DNA from: an uncultured Planctomycetaceae bacterium
GTDB taxonomy: Bacteria; Planctomycetota; Planctomycetia; Planctomycetales; Planctomycetaceae
NCBI GenBank assembly: GCA_943787265.1
Contig: CALSLT010000047.1
Coordinates: 45,618-109,617 of the forward strand
Length of the DNA: 64,000 nt
Direction: 5' to 3'
The notes beneath the pieces are model-generated. The model saw only the letters and a list, made by a program, of their open reading frames with translations, was not told the origin of the DNA and ran no database searches. The position numbers and the translations under genes are program-made. Of the stretch, positions 36,168 to 45,953 are shown piece after piece. Position 1 is the stretch's first letter. Each line of letters opens with the position of its first letter.

Positions 36168-36728
36168 ATGACGTGGATTGAAGGACGATTCGAAGAGAAC
36201 GTTGTGCTGTCGACTCTTGAGCAGGGCATGAACTGGGCGAAGGAGTCCAGTGTCTGGCCGATGACTTTCGGTCTGGCTTGCTGTGCGATCGAGATGATGG
36301 CGACTGGTGCCAGCCGTTACGATCTGGACCGATTCGGTGCCGGAGCGTTTCGTGCCAGCCCGCGACAGGCGGACCTGATGATTGTTGCCGGTACGGTGAC
36401 TTTCAAAATGGCCAGCCGGGTTCGTCGACTCTACGAACAGATGCCTGATCCGAAATACGTCATCGCGATGGGTGCCTGCACGGTTGGCGGTGGCCCTTAC
36501 TTCAAACACGGATACCACGTTGTGAAGGGCGTCGACCTGGTCGTGCCCGTCGACGTTTATGTTCCAGGATGTCCTCCACGACCGGAAGCATTACTGGAAG
36601 GCATCATGAGAATTCAGGACAAGATCAAAGCTCGCAAACTGGGCAAAGGCGTTGCAACGACAGTGCCAGTACCACTTCAGCAGGGCGTTGCTGCGATTCC
36701 TGAAATCCCTGCTGCTCTCGACGTTTAA
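36168..36728 (+). CDS. nuoB: NADH-quinone oxidoreductase subunit B
   Basis: 186 residues. All four ligands of the N2 cluster are present: C38 and C39 (GLACCAIEMM), C104 (GACTVGGG) and C135 (VPGCPPRPE). The sequence is strong and complete, so it should be a working Complex I subunit at the membrane arm junction. Unusually, no other nuo gene is in the window: it lies alone between the SufR-like regulator (262 bases before) and sufC (246 bases after). It might be one of two nuoB copies or a split-off part of the nuo operon. Confidence 0.92.
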   Translation: MTWIEGRFEENVVLSTLEQGMNWAKESSVWPMTFGLACCAIEMMATGASRYDLDRFGAGAFRASPRQADLMIVAGTVTFKMASRVRRLYEQMPDPKYVIAMGACTVGGGPYFKHGYHVVKGVDLVVPVDVYVPGCPPRPEALLEGIMRIQDKIKARKLGKGVATTVPVPLQQGVAAIPEIPAALDV

Positions 36729-36974
36729 GTTTCAAAAGTAGAACGACGACTTCGGCTCGGCATTCATGAAGAAAGCCGGGCAACTCGAAGTCAAAGACGA
36801 CAGATTACCAGAAGACTTTCCCACCTCGCGGCGACTTGTCACGGAAGACTGACGCCGAACTTCTTGTACCGGAACGCGGAGCTGATTTTCGCTTCTCAAC
36901 CTCTCGATCGTGACGAGGTTTTGCGAGCTGAATTTCGAATTTCCGTTCCAGAGAAAAACAGGCAGTGACACGGC

Positions 36975-37790
36975 ATGGCGACACTTACGATTACCAATCT
37001 GCAGGTCTCGGTTGAAGACAAGCCCATCCTGAAGGGCGTCAATCTTGAGATCAAAGAAGGCGAGATTCACGCTCTGATGGGGCCTAATGGTTCCGGAAAA
37101 AGCACACTGGCATATGCTCTCGCTGGCCATCCAAAATACGAGATCACCGGCGGCACGATCGAGATCGACGGGACCAACGTCACGGAACTCGACGCCAACG
37201 AACGAGCACGTCTCGGAATGTTCCTGGCGTTTCAGTATCCAGTGACGATTCCTGGTGTTCGAGTCGCCGACTTCCTGCGTCATGCCGTCACGAATCGTCG
37301 TGACCCGGAACGCAAAGAAGGCGAGAACCTGATGCCGATGCGTGAATTCCGTAAGGAACTCAAAGAACGCATGGCCGAGCTGGGCATGGATACAGAGTTC
37401 GCTCGCCGATACCTCAACGACGGTTTCTCCGGCGGTGAGAAGAAGCGGATGGAAATTCTGCAGATGGCCATGCTGCAGCCGAAGTTTGCGATCCTCGATG
37501 AAACAGACAGCGGTCTCGACAGTGACGCCGTGAAAGTTGTCAGCGAAGGAGTGAATCGTCTGTCAGGCCCGGAAATGGGCGTGCTGATCATCACTCACCA
37601 CGAGCGACTGCTCGAGTTCAACAAGCCGCAGTTCACGCACGTCATGCTGGCTGGAAAGATTGTCGAGACTGGCGATGCCGGTCTGGCGGCTGAACTTCAC
37701 GCCAACGGCTATGCAACGATTCGAGAACGACATCCTGAAGCAGCGGCTGAACAATCGTCCGAGCAGGAAGAGTCACTCGCCAGCGTGTAG
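36975..37790 (+). CDS. sufC: Fe-S cluster assembly ATPase SufC
   Basis: 271 residues. Walker A GPNGSGKST (36-44), ABC signature SGGEKKR (152-158) and Walker B FAILDET (171-177) are intact, and the FLAFQYPVTIPGV segment is characteristic of SufC. It is the soluble ATPase that drives the SufBCD scaffold. The tail after residue 250 is Glu/Ser-rich. sufB follows after 95 bases. Confidence 0.95.
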   Translation: MATLTITNLQVSVEDKPILKGVNLEIKEGEIHALMGPNGSGKSTLAYALAGHPKYEITGGTIEIDGTNVTELDANERARLGMFLAFQYPVTIPGVRVADFLRHAVTNRRDPERKEGENLMPMREFRKELKERMAELGMDTEFARRYLNDGFSGGEKKRMEILQMAMLQPKFAILDETDSGLDSDAVKVVSEGVNRLSGPEMGVLIITHHERLLEFNKPQFTHVMLAGKIVETGDAGLAAELHANGYATIRERHPEAAAEQSSEQEESLASV

Positions 37791-37885
37791 GTCTTTCACC
37801 TTTCACTTGATCCATTTGGATGAAGATTCAAGTAAGGTCAGGTCGAGCCAGTTCTGACCGAAACTCCTTCGAGGAGATACAAACG

Positions 37886-39301
37886 ATGTCGACAGAAACA
37901 CCTTCAAAAACTGATCCGTCACTTGGTGATTACCAGTACGGGTTTCACGATTCGACAGACAACTACGTCTTCAAGAGCCGCAAGGGCTTGGATGAAGAGA
38001 TCGTTCGCCAGATTTCAGGAATTAAGAACGAGCCGCAGTGGATGCTCGACTTTCGGTTGAACGCTCTCGAAATCTTCTTCTCTCGACCGTCGCCGCAATG
38101 GGGTGCCGATGTCGATCAGATCGACTTCCAGGACATCTACTACTACATGAAGGCGTCGGACAAACAGGAAAAGAGCTGGGACGATGTCCCGGAAGATATC
38201 CGCAAGACGTACGATCGTCTGGGAATACCCGAAGCCGAGAAGCAATACCTGGCCGGTGTGAAAGCTCAGTACGATTCAGAAGTCGTCTACGGCAGCCTGC
38301 AGGAAGACCTTGAGAAGCAAGGCGTCCTCTTCACTGATACAGACTCCGCCCTGCGAGAGTATCCGGAGATCTTCCGTGAATACTTCGGGACGATCATCCC
38401 GTCCGCAGACAACAAATTCGCGGCGCTGAATTCCGCCGTCTGGTCAGGTGGATCGTTTATCTACGTGCCACCGGGAGTGCATATCGATTTTCCGCTGCAA
38501 GCCTATTTTCGGATCAACTCCGAGAACATGGGGCAGTTCGAACGGACTCTGATCATCGTCGACGAAGGTGCATCGGCTCATTATGTGGAAGGTTGCACGG
38601 CTCCTTCATGGACGGAAGAAAGCCTGCATTCGGCAGTCGTCGAAATTGTTGTGAAACGCGGCGGTCGTTTCCGCTACACGACGATTCAGAACTGGGCCAA
38701 CAACGTCTACAACCTGGTGACCAAGCGAGCCATGGCCTATGGCGACTCGCTGATGGAATGGGTCGACGGAAATCTTGGTTCGAAGATCACGATGAAATAT
38801 CCTGCCATCTATCTGATGGAACCGGGGGCTCGCGGCGAGACGCTTTCGATTGCGTTTGCGAACAACGGACAGCATCAGGATGCCGGAGCCAAAATGGTTC
38901 ACTGTGCTCCCAACACATCGAGCCGCGTCGTCTCCAAGAGTATCTCCAAGGGTGGTGGTCGAGCGGGTTATCGCGGACTGGCGAAGGTCGTCAAAGGAGC
39001 ACACAACTGCAAATCCAGCGTGGTTTGCGACGCGTTGATCCTCGATCCTGAAAGCCGCAGCGACACCTATCCGTACATCGAAGTTGAAGAAGACGATGTC
39101 ACGATGGAGCACGAAGCCAGCGTCTCGAAGATTGCTGAAGAGCAACTCTTCTACCTGATGAGCCGTGGTCTGACGGAAGCTGAAGCGTCGGCAATGATTG
39201 TGACGGGCTTTATCGAACCGCTCGTCAAAGAGCTGCCGATGGAGTACGCCGTCGAAATGAACAAACTGATTGAACTGCAGATGGAAGGCAGCGTCGGCTG
39301 A
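37886..39301 (+). CDS. sufB: Fe-S cluster scaffold protein SufB
   Basis: About 471 residues from ATG 37886, preceded by GAGGAG; the frame is open to 37820. The protein has the SufB N-terminus (YGFHDSTDNYVFKSRKGLDEEIVRQIS), the beta-helix core (SAVWSGGSFIYVPPGVHI, SAHYVEGCTAPSW) and the conserved end (EHEASVSKIAEEQLFYLMSRGLTEAEA). SufB is the main scaffold on which the cluster forms. The cysteine in YVEGCTAP and CKSS in the core are the usual candidates for sulfur handling. Confidence 0.95.
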   Translation: MSTETPSKTDPSLGDYQYGFHDSTDNYVFKSRKGLDEEIVRQISGIKNEPQWMLDFRLNALEIFFSRPSPQWGADVDQIDFQDIYYYMKASDKQEKSWDDVPEDIRKTYDRLGIPEAEKQYLAGVKAQYDSEVVYGSLQEDLEKQGVLFTDTDSALREYPEIFREYFGTIIPSADNKFAALNSAVWSGGSFIYVPPGVHIDFPLQAYFRINSENMGQFERTLIIVDEGASAHYVEGCTAPSWTEESLHSAVVEIVVKRGGRFRYTTIQNWANNVYNLVTKRAMAYGDSLMEWVDGNLGSKITMKYPAIYLMEPGARGETLSIAFANNGQHQDAGAKMVHCAPNTSSRVVSKSISKGGGRAGYRGLAKVVKGAHNCKSSVVCDALILDPESRSDTYPYIEVEEDDVTMEHEASVSKIAEEQLFYLMSRGLTEAEASAMIVTGFIEPLVKELPMEYAVEMNKLIELQMEGSVG

Positions 39302-39442
39302 TCCGCTTTGGTTTGCGGATTGGGATTCCAATAGCTGCGACTTCGCTTTTTGCAGTCACTTTGGAATAAGTTTTCAGGGCTCTGCAGGAGGGCCGCTAAG
39401 GGAACTAAGGCACTTCAGCGTTCAAGCTCCTGCATAGAAACC

Positions 39443-40801
39443 ATGAATATGGTCGAGATTGCAAACACTGATATGAGCACTGCATCGATACCAGAGTCGT
39501 CTCTTGCTGCCGGATTTACACCCGAAGTCTTCGAGGGATTTCTGCAGACCCGCGACGAGCCCGAATGGGTAACGCAGGGCCGCCGGGACGCGTTCGAACT
39601 TTACCAGGAAAAGCTGGCTGAGCCGCTTGATCAGGAAGAGTGGAAACGCGTCGATCTTCGAGCGTTTCGTCCGGGAAAGTTTCAACTCCATGATGACTCG
39701 TTTGATGCCGGGAATCTTGGCACGTTGATGCTGGATAGAGCCGACTTTGCCGGCTCGGTCGTGCACGTTGATGGTCACTACGCACGTGGTTCCGCTTCCG
39801 ATGAACTCAAGGCACGAGGAGTTCTGTTCGGCGATCTCGCAACGATGCTGCGTGAGCATGGCGACACGTTACGGCCACATTTCGGAACGCGAGCTGTCCA
39901 GGCCGGTACGGATCGGTTCTCGGCATGGCACGCTGCGTTCTGGACAGGTGGGACTGTTCTGTACGTCCCGCGTGGAGTGACTGTTGACGAGCCGCTTTAC
40001 AGTCTGATCGGTCTCGCGCAGGCAGGAGCGGCGGACTTCAGTCACACGCTCGTCATTCTCGAAGACGATGCGGAAGCGACCCTTCTCGAAGAAACATCAT
40101 CAGCCACGGAAGAAGCTGCCGGGCTTCACGTCGGGGCTGTCGAGTTGCTGGTCGGCAAGAACGCTCGTCTGCGATACGTCCAGCTTCAGAACTGGAATTC
40201 AAAAACCTGGCACTTCGCCCATCAGTCCGGGCGAGTCGACGGCAATGGTTCGCTGCAATGGACCGTCGGTGGTTTGGGAGCCAAGCTGGCTCATATTCAT
40301 CAGGACGTGCATCTCGACGGCCGCGGAGCTGAAGGTCAGGTCAACGGCGTTAACTTTGCGACTGACAAGCAGCTGATCAGCTACTACACCGAACAGACGC
40401 ATCACGCTCCAGATACTCGTTCTGACCTGCTTTACAAAGACGTTCTTCGCGACAAGGCCCGCTGTGTCTGGCGAGGAATGATTAAGGTCGACAAAGAAGC
40501 TCAGCAGACCGACGGCTACCAGCGAAACGATTCGCTGCTGCTCTCTTCGACGGCTCGTTGTGACGCGATCCCCGGTTTGGAAATCGAAGCCGACGACGTG
40601 CGATGTACTCACGGTGCGACGGCTGGCCGAGTGGACGAGGAACAGGTCTTTTACGCGATGTGCCGAGGCCTGACTGAATACGAAGCGATGCACATGATCG
40701 TGCAGGGGTTCTTCCAGATCGTGACCGATCGGATTCCAGTCGAACTGGTTCGAGACACGCTGGACAAAGCTGTCGAACGCAAGCTGGGCATCGGCGAATA
40801 A
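39443..40801 (+). CDS. sufD: Fe-S cluster assembly protein SufD
   Basis: About 452 residues from ATG 39443; ATG 39449 and 39473 are alternatives and the frame is open to 39350. The beta-helix SufB/SufD domain is clear (AFWTGGTVLYVPRGVTVDEPLY, RLRYVQLQNWNSKTWHFAHQ) and the end has CTHGATAGRVDEEQVFYAMCRGLTEYEAMHMIVQGFF. It pairs with SufB and SufC in the SufBC2D complex. The N-terminal part is helical (EVFEGFLQTRDEPEWVTQGRRDAFELY), as in the family. Confidence 0.93.
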   Translation: MNMVEIANTDMSTASIPESSLAAGFTPEVFEGFLQTRDEPEWVTQGRRDAFELYQEKLAEPLDQEEWKRVDLRAFRPGKFQLHDDSFDAGNLGTLMLDRADFAGSVVHVDGHYARGSASDELKARGVLFGDLATMLREHGDTLRPHFGTRAVQAGTDRFSAWHAAFWTGGTVLYVPRGVTVDEPLYSLIGLAQAGAADFSHTLVILEDDAEATLLEETSSATEEAAGLHVGAVELLVGKNARLRYVQLQNWNSKTWHFAHQSGRVDGNGSLQWTVGGLGAKLAHIHQDVHLDGRGAEGQVNGVNFATDKQLISYYTEQTHHAPDTRSDLLYKDVLRDKARCVWRGMIKVDKEAQQTDGYQRNDSLLLSSTARCDAIPGLEIEADDVRCTHGATAGRVDEEQVFYAMCRGLTEYEAMHMIVQGFFQIVTDRIPVELVRDTLDKAVERKLGIGE

Positions 40802-40872
40802 CGCAGTCCTTGTCGGCTGCGGCGAAGTACTGATCTCAGCAGCTCACTGAATATCAACGACCAACGAAGCGG

Positions 40873-41631
40873 ATGGCGAAAATTATGTCGGACTACGAAA
40901 AGGTTGCGTCAGTTGACGAAATCGAACCCGGAAAACGGCTTTCCGTTTTTGTGGATGACATCCCGGTGCTGCTCGTTCAGAAGGACGACGGTTGCTACGC
41001 CGCCGTTGAAGACGTCTGCAGCCACGACGGTCAGCCACTGACCGATGGGCCAATTGCAGACGGAGCCATCACCTGCGATCGACACGGTGCGAGCTTTGAT
41101 CTGAAAACCGGCAAGCCGCTCTGCATGCCGGCGACCGAAGGCATCCCGATTTACGACGTGAAGATTGAAGACGGTTCGATCTTTCTGCGACCGTCGTCGG
41201 GCGAAGTCTCAACCTGCAATCACCCGACGCCGGCCAACACCGTTCTTGCTCCCTCGGTCCCACAGACAATTCCGACCGATGGCGAACCTGCAGCTCTGGA
41301 AGCGATCGAAGTTTCGGCGGAGGACGATGCGAAATCGATTGACGAAAAGATGATCGATGCGCTTCGGACTGTCATTGACCCTGAGCTGATGATCAATATT
41401 GTCGATCTTGGGCTTGTCTACTCTGTCAATCACGATGGTAAGAACGCTTACATCGACATGACCCTGACTAGCCCTGCCTGTCCAGCCGGCCCGCAGATTG
41501 TGCAGCAGGCAAAGATGGCTCTGGAGCGTCTGCGACTCGTTGAAGAAGCCGAGATCAAACTGGTGATGACTCCGCCGTGGTCACCCGAACGCATGACCGA
41601 CGAAGCCCGCGACCACCTCGGCATTTTTTAA
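40873..41631 (+). CDS. Rieske ferredoxin domain fused to a SufT-like DUF59 domain
   Basis: 252 residues. Residues about 8-110 are a Rieske 2Fe-2S domain, with C49-S-H51 and C68-D-R-H71 as ligands. Residues 110-155 form a Pro/Ala-rich linker. Residues about 155-245 are a MIP18/DUF59 domain (DEKMIDALRTVIDPELMINIVDLGLVYSV, TLTSPACPAGPQI), the family of SufT and PaaD-like maturation factors. It closes the suf gene row (71 bases after sufD). A fused protein could couple cluster delivery to electron transfer; that is inference. sufS and sufE/sufU are not in the window. Confidence 0.9.
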   Translation: MAKIMSDYEKVASVDEIEPGKRLSVFVDDIPVLLVQKDDGCYAAVEDVCSHDGQPLTDGPIADGAITCDRHGASFDLKTGKPLCMPATEGIPIYDVKIEDGSIFLRPSSGEVSTCNHPTPANTVLAPSVPQTIPTDGEPAALEAIEVSAEDDAKSIDEKMIDALRTVIDPELMINIVDLGLVYSVNHDGKNAYIDMTLTSPACPAGPQIVQQAKMALERLRLVEEAEIKLVMTPPWSPERMTDEARDHLGIF

Positions 41632-41701
41632 GCCGATTTTGATCTGAGTTTCGTCTTCGTGATTGACGTCTGGATGCTTGCTCTCACCGTTTCACGGGCA
41701 C

Positions 41702-43099
41702 TTACTTCAATGCCGCACCGGTGATCGACGCGGCTTGTCGGAAGCCCTCACGCCATTGAGCTGATTTGATCTCGGCCCGCCCGACGAACTGTTGCTCGCC
41801 CAGCATCAGAGTCGGATCCGTGGCCAGCACCCCGTTAGAGTCTACATAAACGCGAACTTGATAACGCCCCCGCGGAAGCGTCGCACTTCTTGAATCGAGT
41901 TGGCTCTTTCCGGATTGCTGCCTACCAGTCAGCAGGAACAACGTGCCGTTCACCATGTGGCGTGCAGTGACCGTTCCCTGCGTGAATGCCACTGCCTGAT
42001 CGGTCCACGATTTCGAAGTTTCGTCCCACTGATGAACGAAAAGCTGGACTGGCGTGCCGACTTTCCATGCAGCGGGGGTTTCGATCATTCGGAGTACGAG
42101 TTTCGACCCACGCCAATTGTCGGCCGGGAGTTCGCCCACCGATTTATACTGTCCGTTGACCACGGCGGCGTAGTCGGTCAGCCATGAGATGATCGACTTG
42201 TACGACTGATCATTCTTGTGCAGCTTCAGCCCGCCCATGTGAGTCATCGGGCCGCTGGACGATTGCAGTTCGAATGTCCCGTCGGCTTTCTTCGGTGGTA
42301 TTTTCGACATCGGCTTCAGTAATAGAAGGCTGTCTGCAGGTTCTGCCAGATTCAGTAGCGGCGTCTGGCCTTCGGGAGTGCTCTGGCTTTTATCGACCAG
42401 ATACTGCAGCGTTGCTTCTGGAGACTCCTTAAAGATTTTCAGCCGCTCGATCAGCTCGACCGGATACTGCTGCTCGAACTTCTTCATATTCTTGATTGCA
42501 ACCTGGTGTCTTCCGTTTGACGGATCAATCTCGTGAGGTGTGTGGCAAGGGAAGCAACGCATTCGCTGCGACCAGACGTTTCGAGCAAACGAATCGACGA
42601 CGCGGCTTATTCGAGCGTGACGAATCACCTCGTTTGAACTCGCGGGAGCTGCCCGTTCTTCCGTGGTCAGTGGTGGCAGACTTCTCAGCTTCGAGTCATT
42701 GCAACAGGCTTCGACCCACGACACAAAGGCATTGTACTCGGCAAGTCGAGTCTTCTCATGAATGCGTCGTGCCTTGCTGTCTGGGTCTTTGTCGCCCATC
42801 TGGATCAGTGTGAGGATTTTCGACTTTTTTGGTGTCTCAAGATTGATCAGCCCCTGGTCACGCAGCGAAAGAAACGTCTTCTCGTGCGACGGCAGGATGT
42901 AATTCTTTAGATCAACCGACGAAAGGTGACACTGCACGCAGCTCGAAGGATCCGACGAACGAAATATCGGCATGATCCTAGCATTGAACAGTTCGGCAGG
43001 ACTGAGGCCTTCGCTGGGAAATTCCTGAGCGGTGGCGGCTGTGCCACAAAAAACGACCACAAGCGTGACGGATAGAATATTGCGATGTGTGAGCCGCAT
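41702..43099 (-). CDS. exported diheme cytochrome-like protein
   Basis: 465 residues from ATG 43099 with AGGAG upstream; the frame is open to 43132. A signal peptide (ILSVTLVVVFCGTAATAQ) is followed by C54-VQ-C57-H58, and a second heme motif (CFPCHTPHE) near residue 185. The layout, including NARIMPIFRSSDPSSCVQCH and ITWL-type contexts, is like planctomycete exported cytochrome proteins. MTHMGG (GPMTHMGGLKLH) may give a methionine axial ligand. A role in periplasmic electron transfer is possible; partner unknown. Confidence 0.7.
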   Translation of the reverse strand: MRLTHRNILSVTLVVVFCGTAATAQEFPSEGLSPAELFNARIMPIFRSSDPSSCVQCHLSSVDLKNYILPSHEKTFLSLRDQGLINLETPKKSKILTLIQMGDKDPDSKARRIHEKTRLAEYNAFVSWVEACCNDSKLRSLPPLTTEERAAPASSNEVIRHARISRVVDSFARNVWSQRMRCFPCHTPHEIDPSNGRHQVAIKNMKKFEQQYPVELIERLKIFKESPEATLQYLVDKSQSTPEGQTPLLNLAEPADSLLLLKPMSKIPPKKADGTFELQSSSGPMTHMGGLKLHKNDQSYKSIISWLTDYAAVVNGQYKSVGELPADNWRGSKLVLRMIETPAAWKVGTPVQLFVHQWDETSKSWTDQAVAFTQGTVTARHMVNGTLFLLTGRQQSGKSQLDSRSATLPRGRYQVRVYVDSNGVLATDPTLMLGEQQFVGRAEIKSAQWREGFRQAASITGAALK

Positions 43100-43367
43100 C
43101 AGGATCTCCTCTGCGTGAAATCGACCAACCACTCATTGTTAAGCAAACATCTTCAGAGGTGGCATTCGAGCCCGGACATAGTCGCAGACGACGGACACTT
43201 CGGGAATGGAAAAGCATCAATCTTCGGGAACAGTGAGGGCACCAGAGACGCGAATTCAGAATCTCAATCGATTAGCGGGAATATCGAAGTCTGGTTGAGC
43301 ATCTTTGCTTGCACGCTGCAGCAACGTTCGGACCTGGCAATTCAAACTTCCGTTGAAGGGGTTTCTG

Positions 43368-44321
43368 ATGAGAACCTGCTGCGCAATTTCTATAATTGTT
43401 GTTATGGCGTTTGTCGTTGGCTGTAGTGGCGAGGCCGGCGACACCTACAGTGTCAGTAGTGAACCACCACAGATGTTCGCTCAAGTGGAGTCGTCTGTCG
43501 TCCAGATCGGGGAAGCCGCCCCGGCTGACGCAGTGATGAATCATCAAGCGGAAGCTCCGCAGCCAGCAGGGAGCGACGGGCCGGTGCCTGCGGTTGGTGG
43601 TCAGCCGGCGGTGCTTCAGCAGCGAAAGATTATCTTTAACGCGACGATTGCTTTGCGAGTTGATGATCTCGACGAGGCTTTTACGCAGTTGTCTCGATTT
43701 GTGGAGCAGACCGGCGGCTACATTTCGTCGTCACAATCGCATGGCAATGCCGGAAGTGCTCGATCGAGCGAGTGGATGATGCGAATTCCCGGTGGCCAGT
43801 TTTCAGGCTTTACGAAAAGTGTAGCTGGTCTCGGCGAAGTCGTCACAAATTCGATGACGTCACAGGAAGTGACTGCCGAGTTCCACGACCTGGACGCTCG
43901 CATCCGAAACAAGCAGCAGGAAGAAACACGCCTTCAGCAATACCTCGATAAGTCCACAGCGAAACTCGAAGACATTCTGAACGTGGAACGAGAGATCACG
44001 CGCGTGCGGGGAGAAGTTGAGTCGATGCAGGGCCGCCTGCGAGTACTTGCTGACCTGACGTCACTGTCGACAGTCACTGTCCGCATGTCGGAAGTTGTGG
44101 ACTTCGTACCACCCGTCCTGGCCAGCGAACCCACATTCGGCGATCAAATAGAATCGACGTGGCAGTCGACTACTGATTCGATAGCAAAGTTTGGCCAGGC
44201 CATTGTTCTGCTGGCGATCAAAGTCGTCCCGTGGCTTATTCTACTTGGTTTGCCTGGTGTTCTGATTCTTGCATTGATCAGACGACGGTTTCGAATCGCT
44301 CGCTCAGTGGCGACACAGTGA
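43368..44321 (+). CDS. DUF4349 lipoprotein with C-terminal membrane segment
   Basis: 317 residues from ATG 43368, preceded by GAAGGGG; the frame is open to 43305. VVGC with Cys at residue 19 is a lipobox, so the N-terminus is lipid-anchored. The DUF4349 domain follows (IIFNATIALRVDDLDEAFTQLSRFVEQTGGYISS, MMRIPGGQFSGF, QEVTAEFHDLDARIRNKQQEETRLQQYL, a coiled-coil stretch). One hydrophobic segment near the end (FGQAIVLLAIKVVPWLILLGLPGVLIL) would span the membrane. Function of the family is unknown. Confidence 0.85.
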   Translation: MRTCCAISIIVVMAFVVGCSGEAGDTYSVSSEPPQMFAQVESSVVQIGEAAPADAVMNHQAEAPQPAGSDGPVPAVGGQPAVLQQRKIIFNATIALRVDDLDEAFTQLSRFVEQTGGYISSSQSHGNAGSARSSEWMMRIPGGQFSGFTKSVAGLGEVVTNSMTSQEVTAEFHDLDARIRNKQQEETRLQQYLDKSTAKLEDILNVEREITRVRGEVESMQGRLRVLADLTSLSTVTVRMSEVVDFVPPVLASEPTFGDQIESTWQSTTDSIAKFGQAIVLLAIKVVPWLILLGLPGVLILALIRRRFRIARSVATQ

Positions 44322-44364
44322 TGACATAGTCGCTTTGAGGTTCGATGAGGTTCACAGAACTGAT

Positions 44365-45873
44365 TCAGTTTGGCGGATTCCGTCCCTGGATGATCGTTGG
44401 CTGCAAGTTTGGAATGTTATCGTCCAGCGGGAAATACGGTCGCTGCAGTTTTGAAAACGGAGCGTGGCGGAGCGTTGCCGGTGTCGGTCCGGGAGTATCC
44501 AATACGTAAACGGCCTGTGCGTTCGGGAATGCCATGCTGTAGTTCATGGGGGTCTTGGCGACGACGAATCGGGCGTCTTCGGTTTCGACGCCCAGCGACT
44601 TTATTTGCTCGCCGCACCATTCGTAGGTTGGGTGCGTGGCGATGCAAAGTTCGAGACTACCGACTTGAAGGACGGCGGTTGGCCCCATGTCTCCGCGTCG
44701 ACCGTCCCAGATGCCTCCTTCGTACTGGAAGACTCCGTTTGTCAGTTGAGTCACCTGGCCAGTTACTTCGATGGGCGATCCCCACTTGGTGTCGACGCTG
44801 TGCCCGAGTTGTAACTTCAGCTCACCACCGATGCCTGCTTCGTGACAACGTTGAGCTGCTGCTGGATCGACGACTGGTGCGACGCATTTATCGGTCAGGC
44901 GTGTATCGAGCAGTGCGCGGATCGTGGCAACGCTGTCGCCAGCGGCTCCGCCTCCGCAACAGTCGGCGGTTTCTACGAGAATAACCTGCCCGCTCTGCTG
45001 AAGGCCGAGCTGGATAGCTTCGGCTGGTTTGAAGAGCTGTGGTTCGAGTTCGAATCGTTTCTCCCAATAGCCTTCGGCAATCTGCGTGGCGAGTTGTACC
45101 GCACGTTCCATTTCACCATTGGTGATGACGAGGCCGCCGCTGCCCAGATTCGGCAGGTCGAGGTAAGGATGAACGAGAATTGCCCCGGCCGAATACGCTG
45201 TTCCATCCCGTTCCCATCTTTTGGCACGGTGCATCAAATCAGCAAATGGCCCAGGTGGTTCCGTTCCACCATGAATTGCGCTGACCATGACTGGCACTTT
45301 TGCAACCGCCATTGTCGGCCTAAGACTGCCGGCGAGGATGTCGAGCAACGCTGTCGCGCCGCGCGATCCGGTTTCAAATGCATCGCGGTGTGGATAAGTC
45401 TCCCAGGCAAGCAGAGCATCAGATTCCGTAACCATTGCCTCGGTAATGTGAGCGTGCAGGTCCAGTGTTACGACGATTGGAACCTTCGGGCCAACGACGT
45501 TCCGAACTACCTGGATGAGGTCGCCTTCGATGTCTCCAGTGCTCTCGGCCGCGGCGGCACCGTGCAGCCCAAGCAGGACGCCATCAACGGGCAACGCCTT
45601 CTTCAGTTTCGACAAAATCCGCTGCTTAAGTTCTTCGTAGCATTCATCCGTGACCGGCCCGCTGGGGCAGGCGCTGGCGTGGAGTAACGGAGTGACGTTG
45701 CGTCTCGCTGATCGAAGGACATCAAGCATGCCGCCGATGACGCCTTCGTTGACTGTCAGAACTGCATCATCGTGAAGCAATTCAGAACGGCGGAATGTCT
45801 CCAGGTTTGCGGGTGTGCCTCCAAAATGATTGCACTCGATAAAGATCGATCCGACAGCAATGGGACGGGCCAT
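44365..45873 (-). CDS. second M81 family metallopeptidase (MlrC-like)
   Basis: 502 residues. It shares the family blocks with the copy at 25916: LHGAAAAE (103-110), LDLHAHITEAM with D138 and H140, TYPHRDAFETG with H162 and D164, and the end VAKTPMNYSMAFPNA. It is clearly diverged from that copy (for example FVV.KTPMNY in place of VVKSPNGF), so substrates probably differ. It stands apart from the catabolic cluster, between a DUF4349 gene on the other strand and a DUF1501 gene, with a short gap on each side. Confidence 0.87.
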   Translation of the reverse strand: MARPIAVGSIFIECNHFGGTPANLETFRRSELLHDDAVLTVNEGVIGGMLDVLRSARRNVTPLLHASACPSGPVTDECYEELKQRILSKLKKALPVDGVLLGLHGAAAAESTGDIEGDLIQVVRNVVGPKVPIVVTLDLHAHITEAMVTESDALLAWETYPHRDAFETGSRGATALLDILAGSLRPTMAVAKVPVMVSAIHGGTEPPGPFADLMHRAKRWERDGTAYSAGAILVHPYLDLPNLGSGGLVITNGEMERAVQLATQIAEGYWEKRFELEPQLFKPAEAIQLGLQQSGQVILVETADCCGGGAAGDSVATIRALLDTRLTDKCVAPVVDPAAAQRCHEAGIGGELKLQLGHSVDTKWGSPIEVTGQVTQLTNGVFQYEGGIWDGRRGDMGPTAVLQVGSLELCIATHPTYEWCGEQIKSLGVETEDARFVVAKTPMNYSMAFPNAQAVYVLDTPGPTPATLRHAPFSKLQRPYFPLDDNIPNLQPTIIQGRNPPN

Positions 45874-45953
45874 GTGAGACTGTCTTCTAACTAAGTGTGA
45901 TGAGTCAGTAGCCGCAGCCAGGTGTCGCCATCTTTAAACCATTAACTGTCAGG

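Noticed and set aside
36729..36974. Rho-independent terminator after nuoB
   Set aside because: A GGCTCGGC/GCCGGGC pairing is imperfect and lacks a following T run.
44842..45687. 281-codon plus-strand frame opposite the second M81 gene
   Set aside because: It mirrors a gene with complete active-site blocks and has a random-looking composition.
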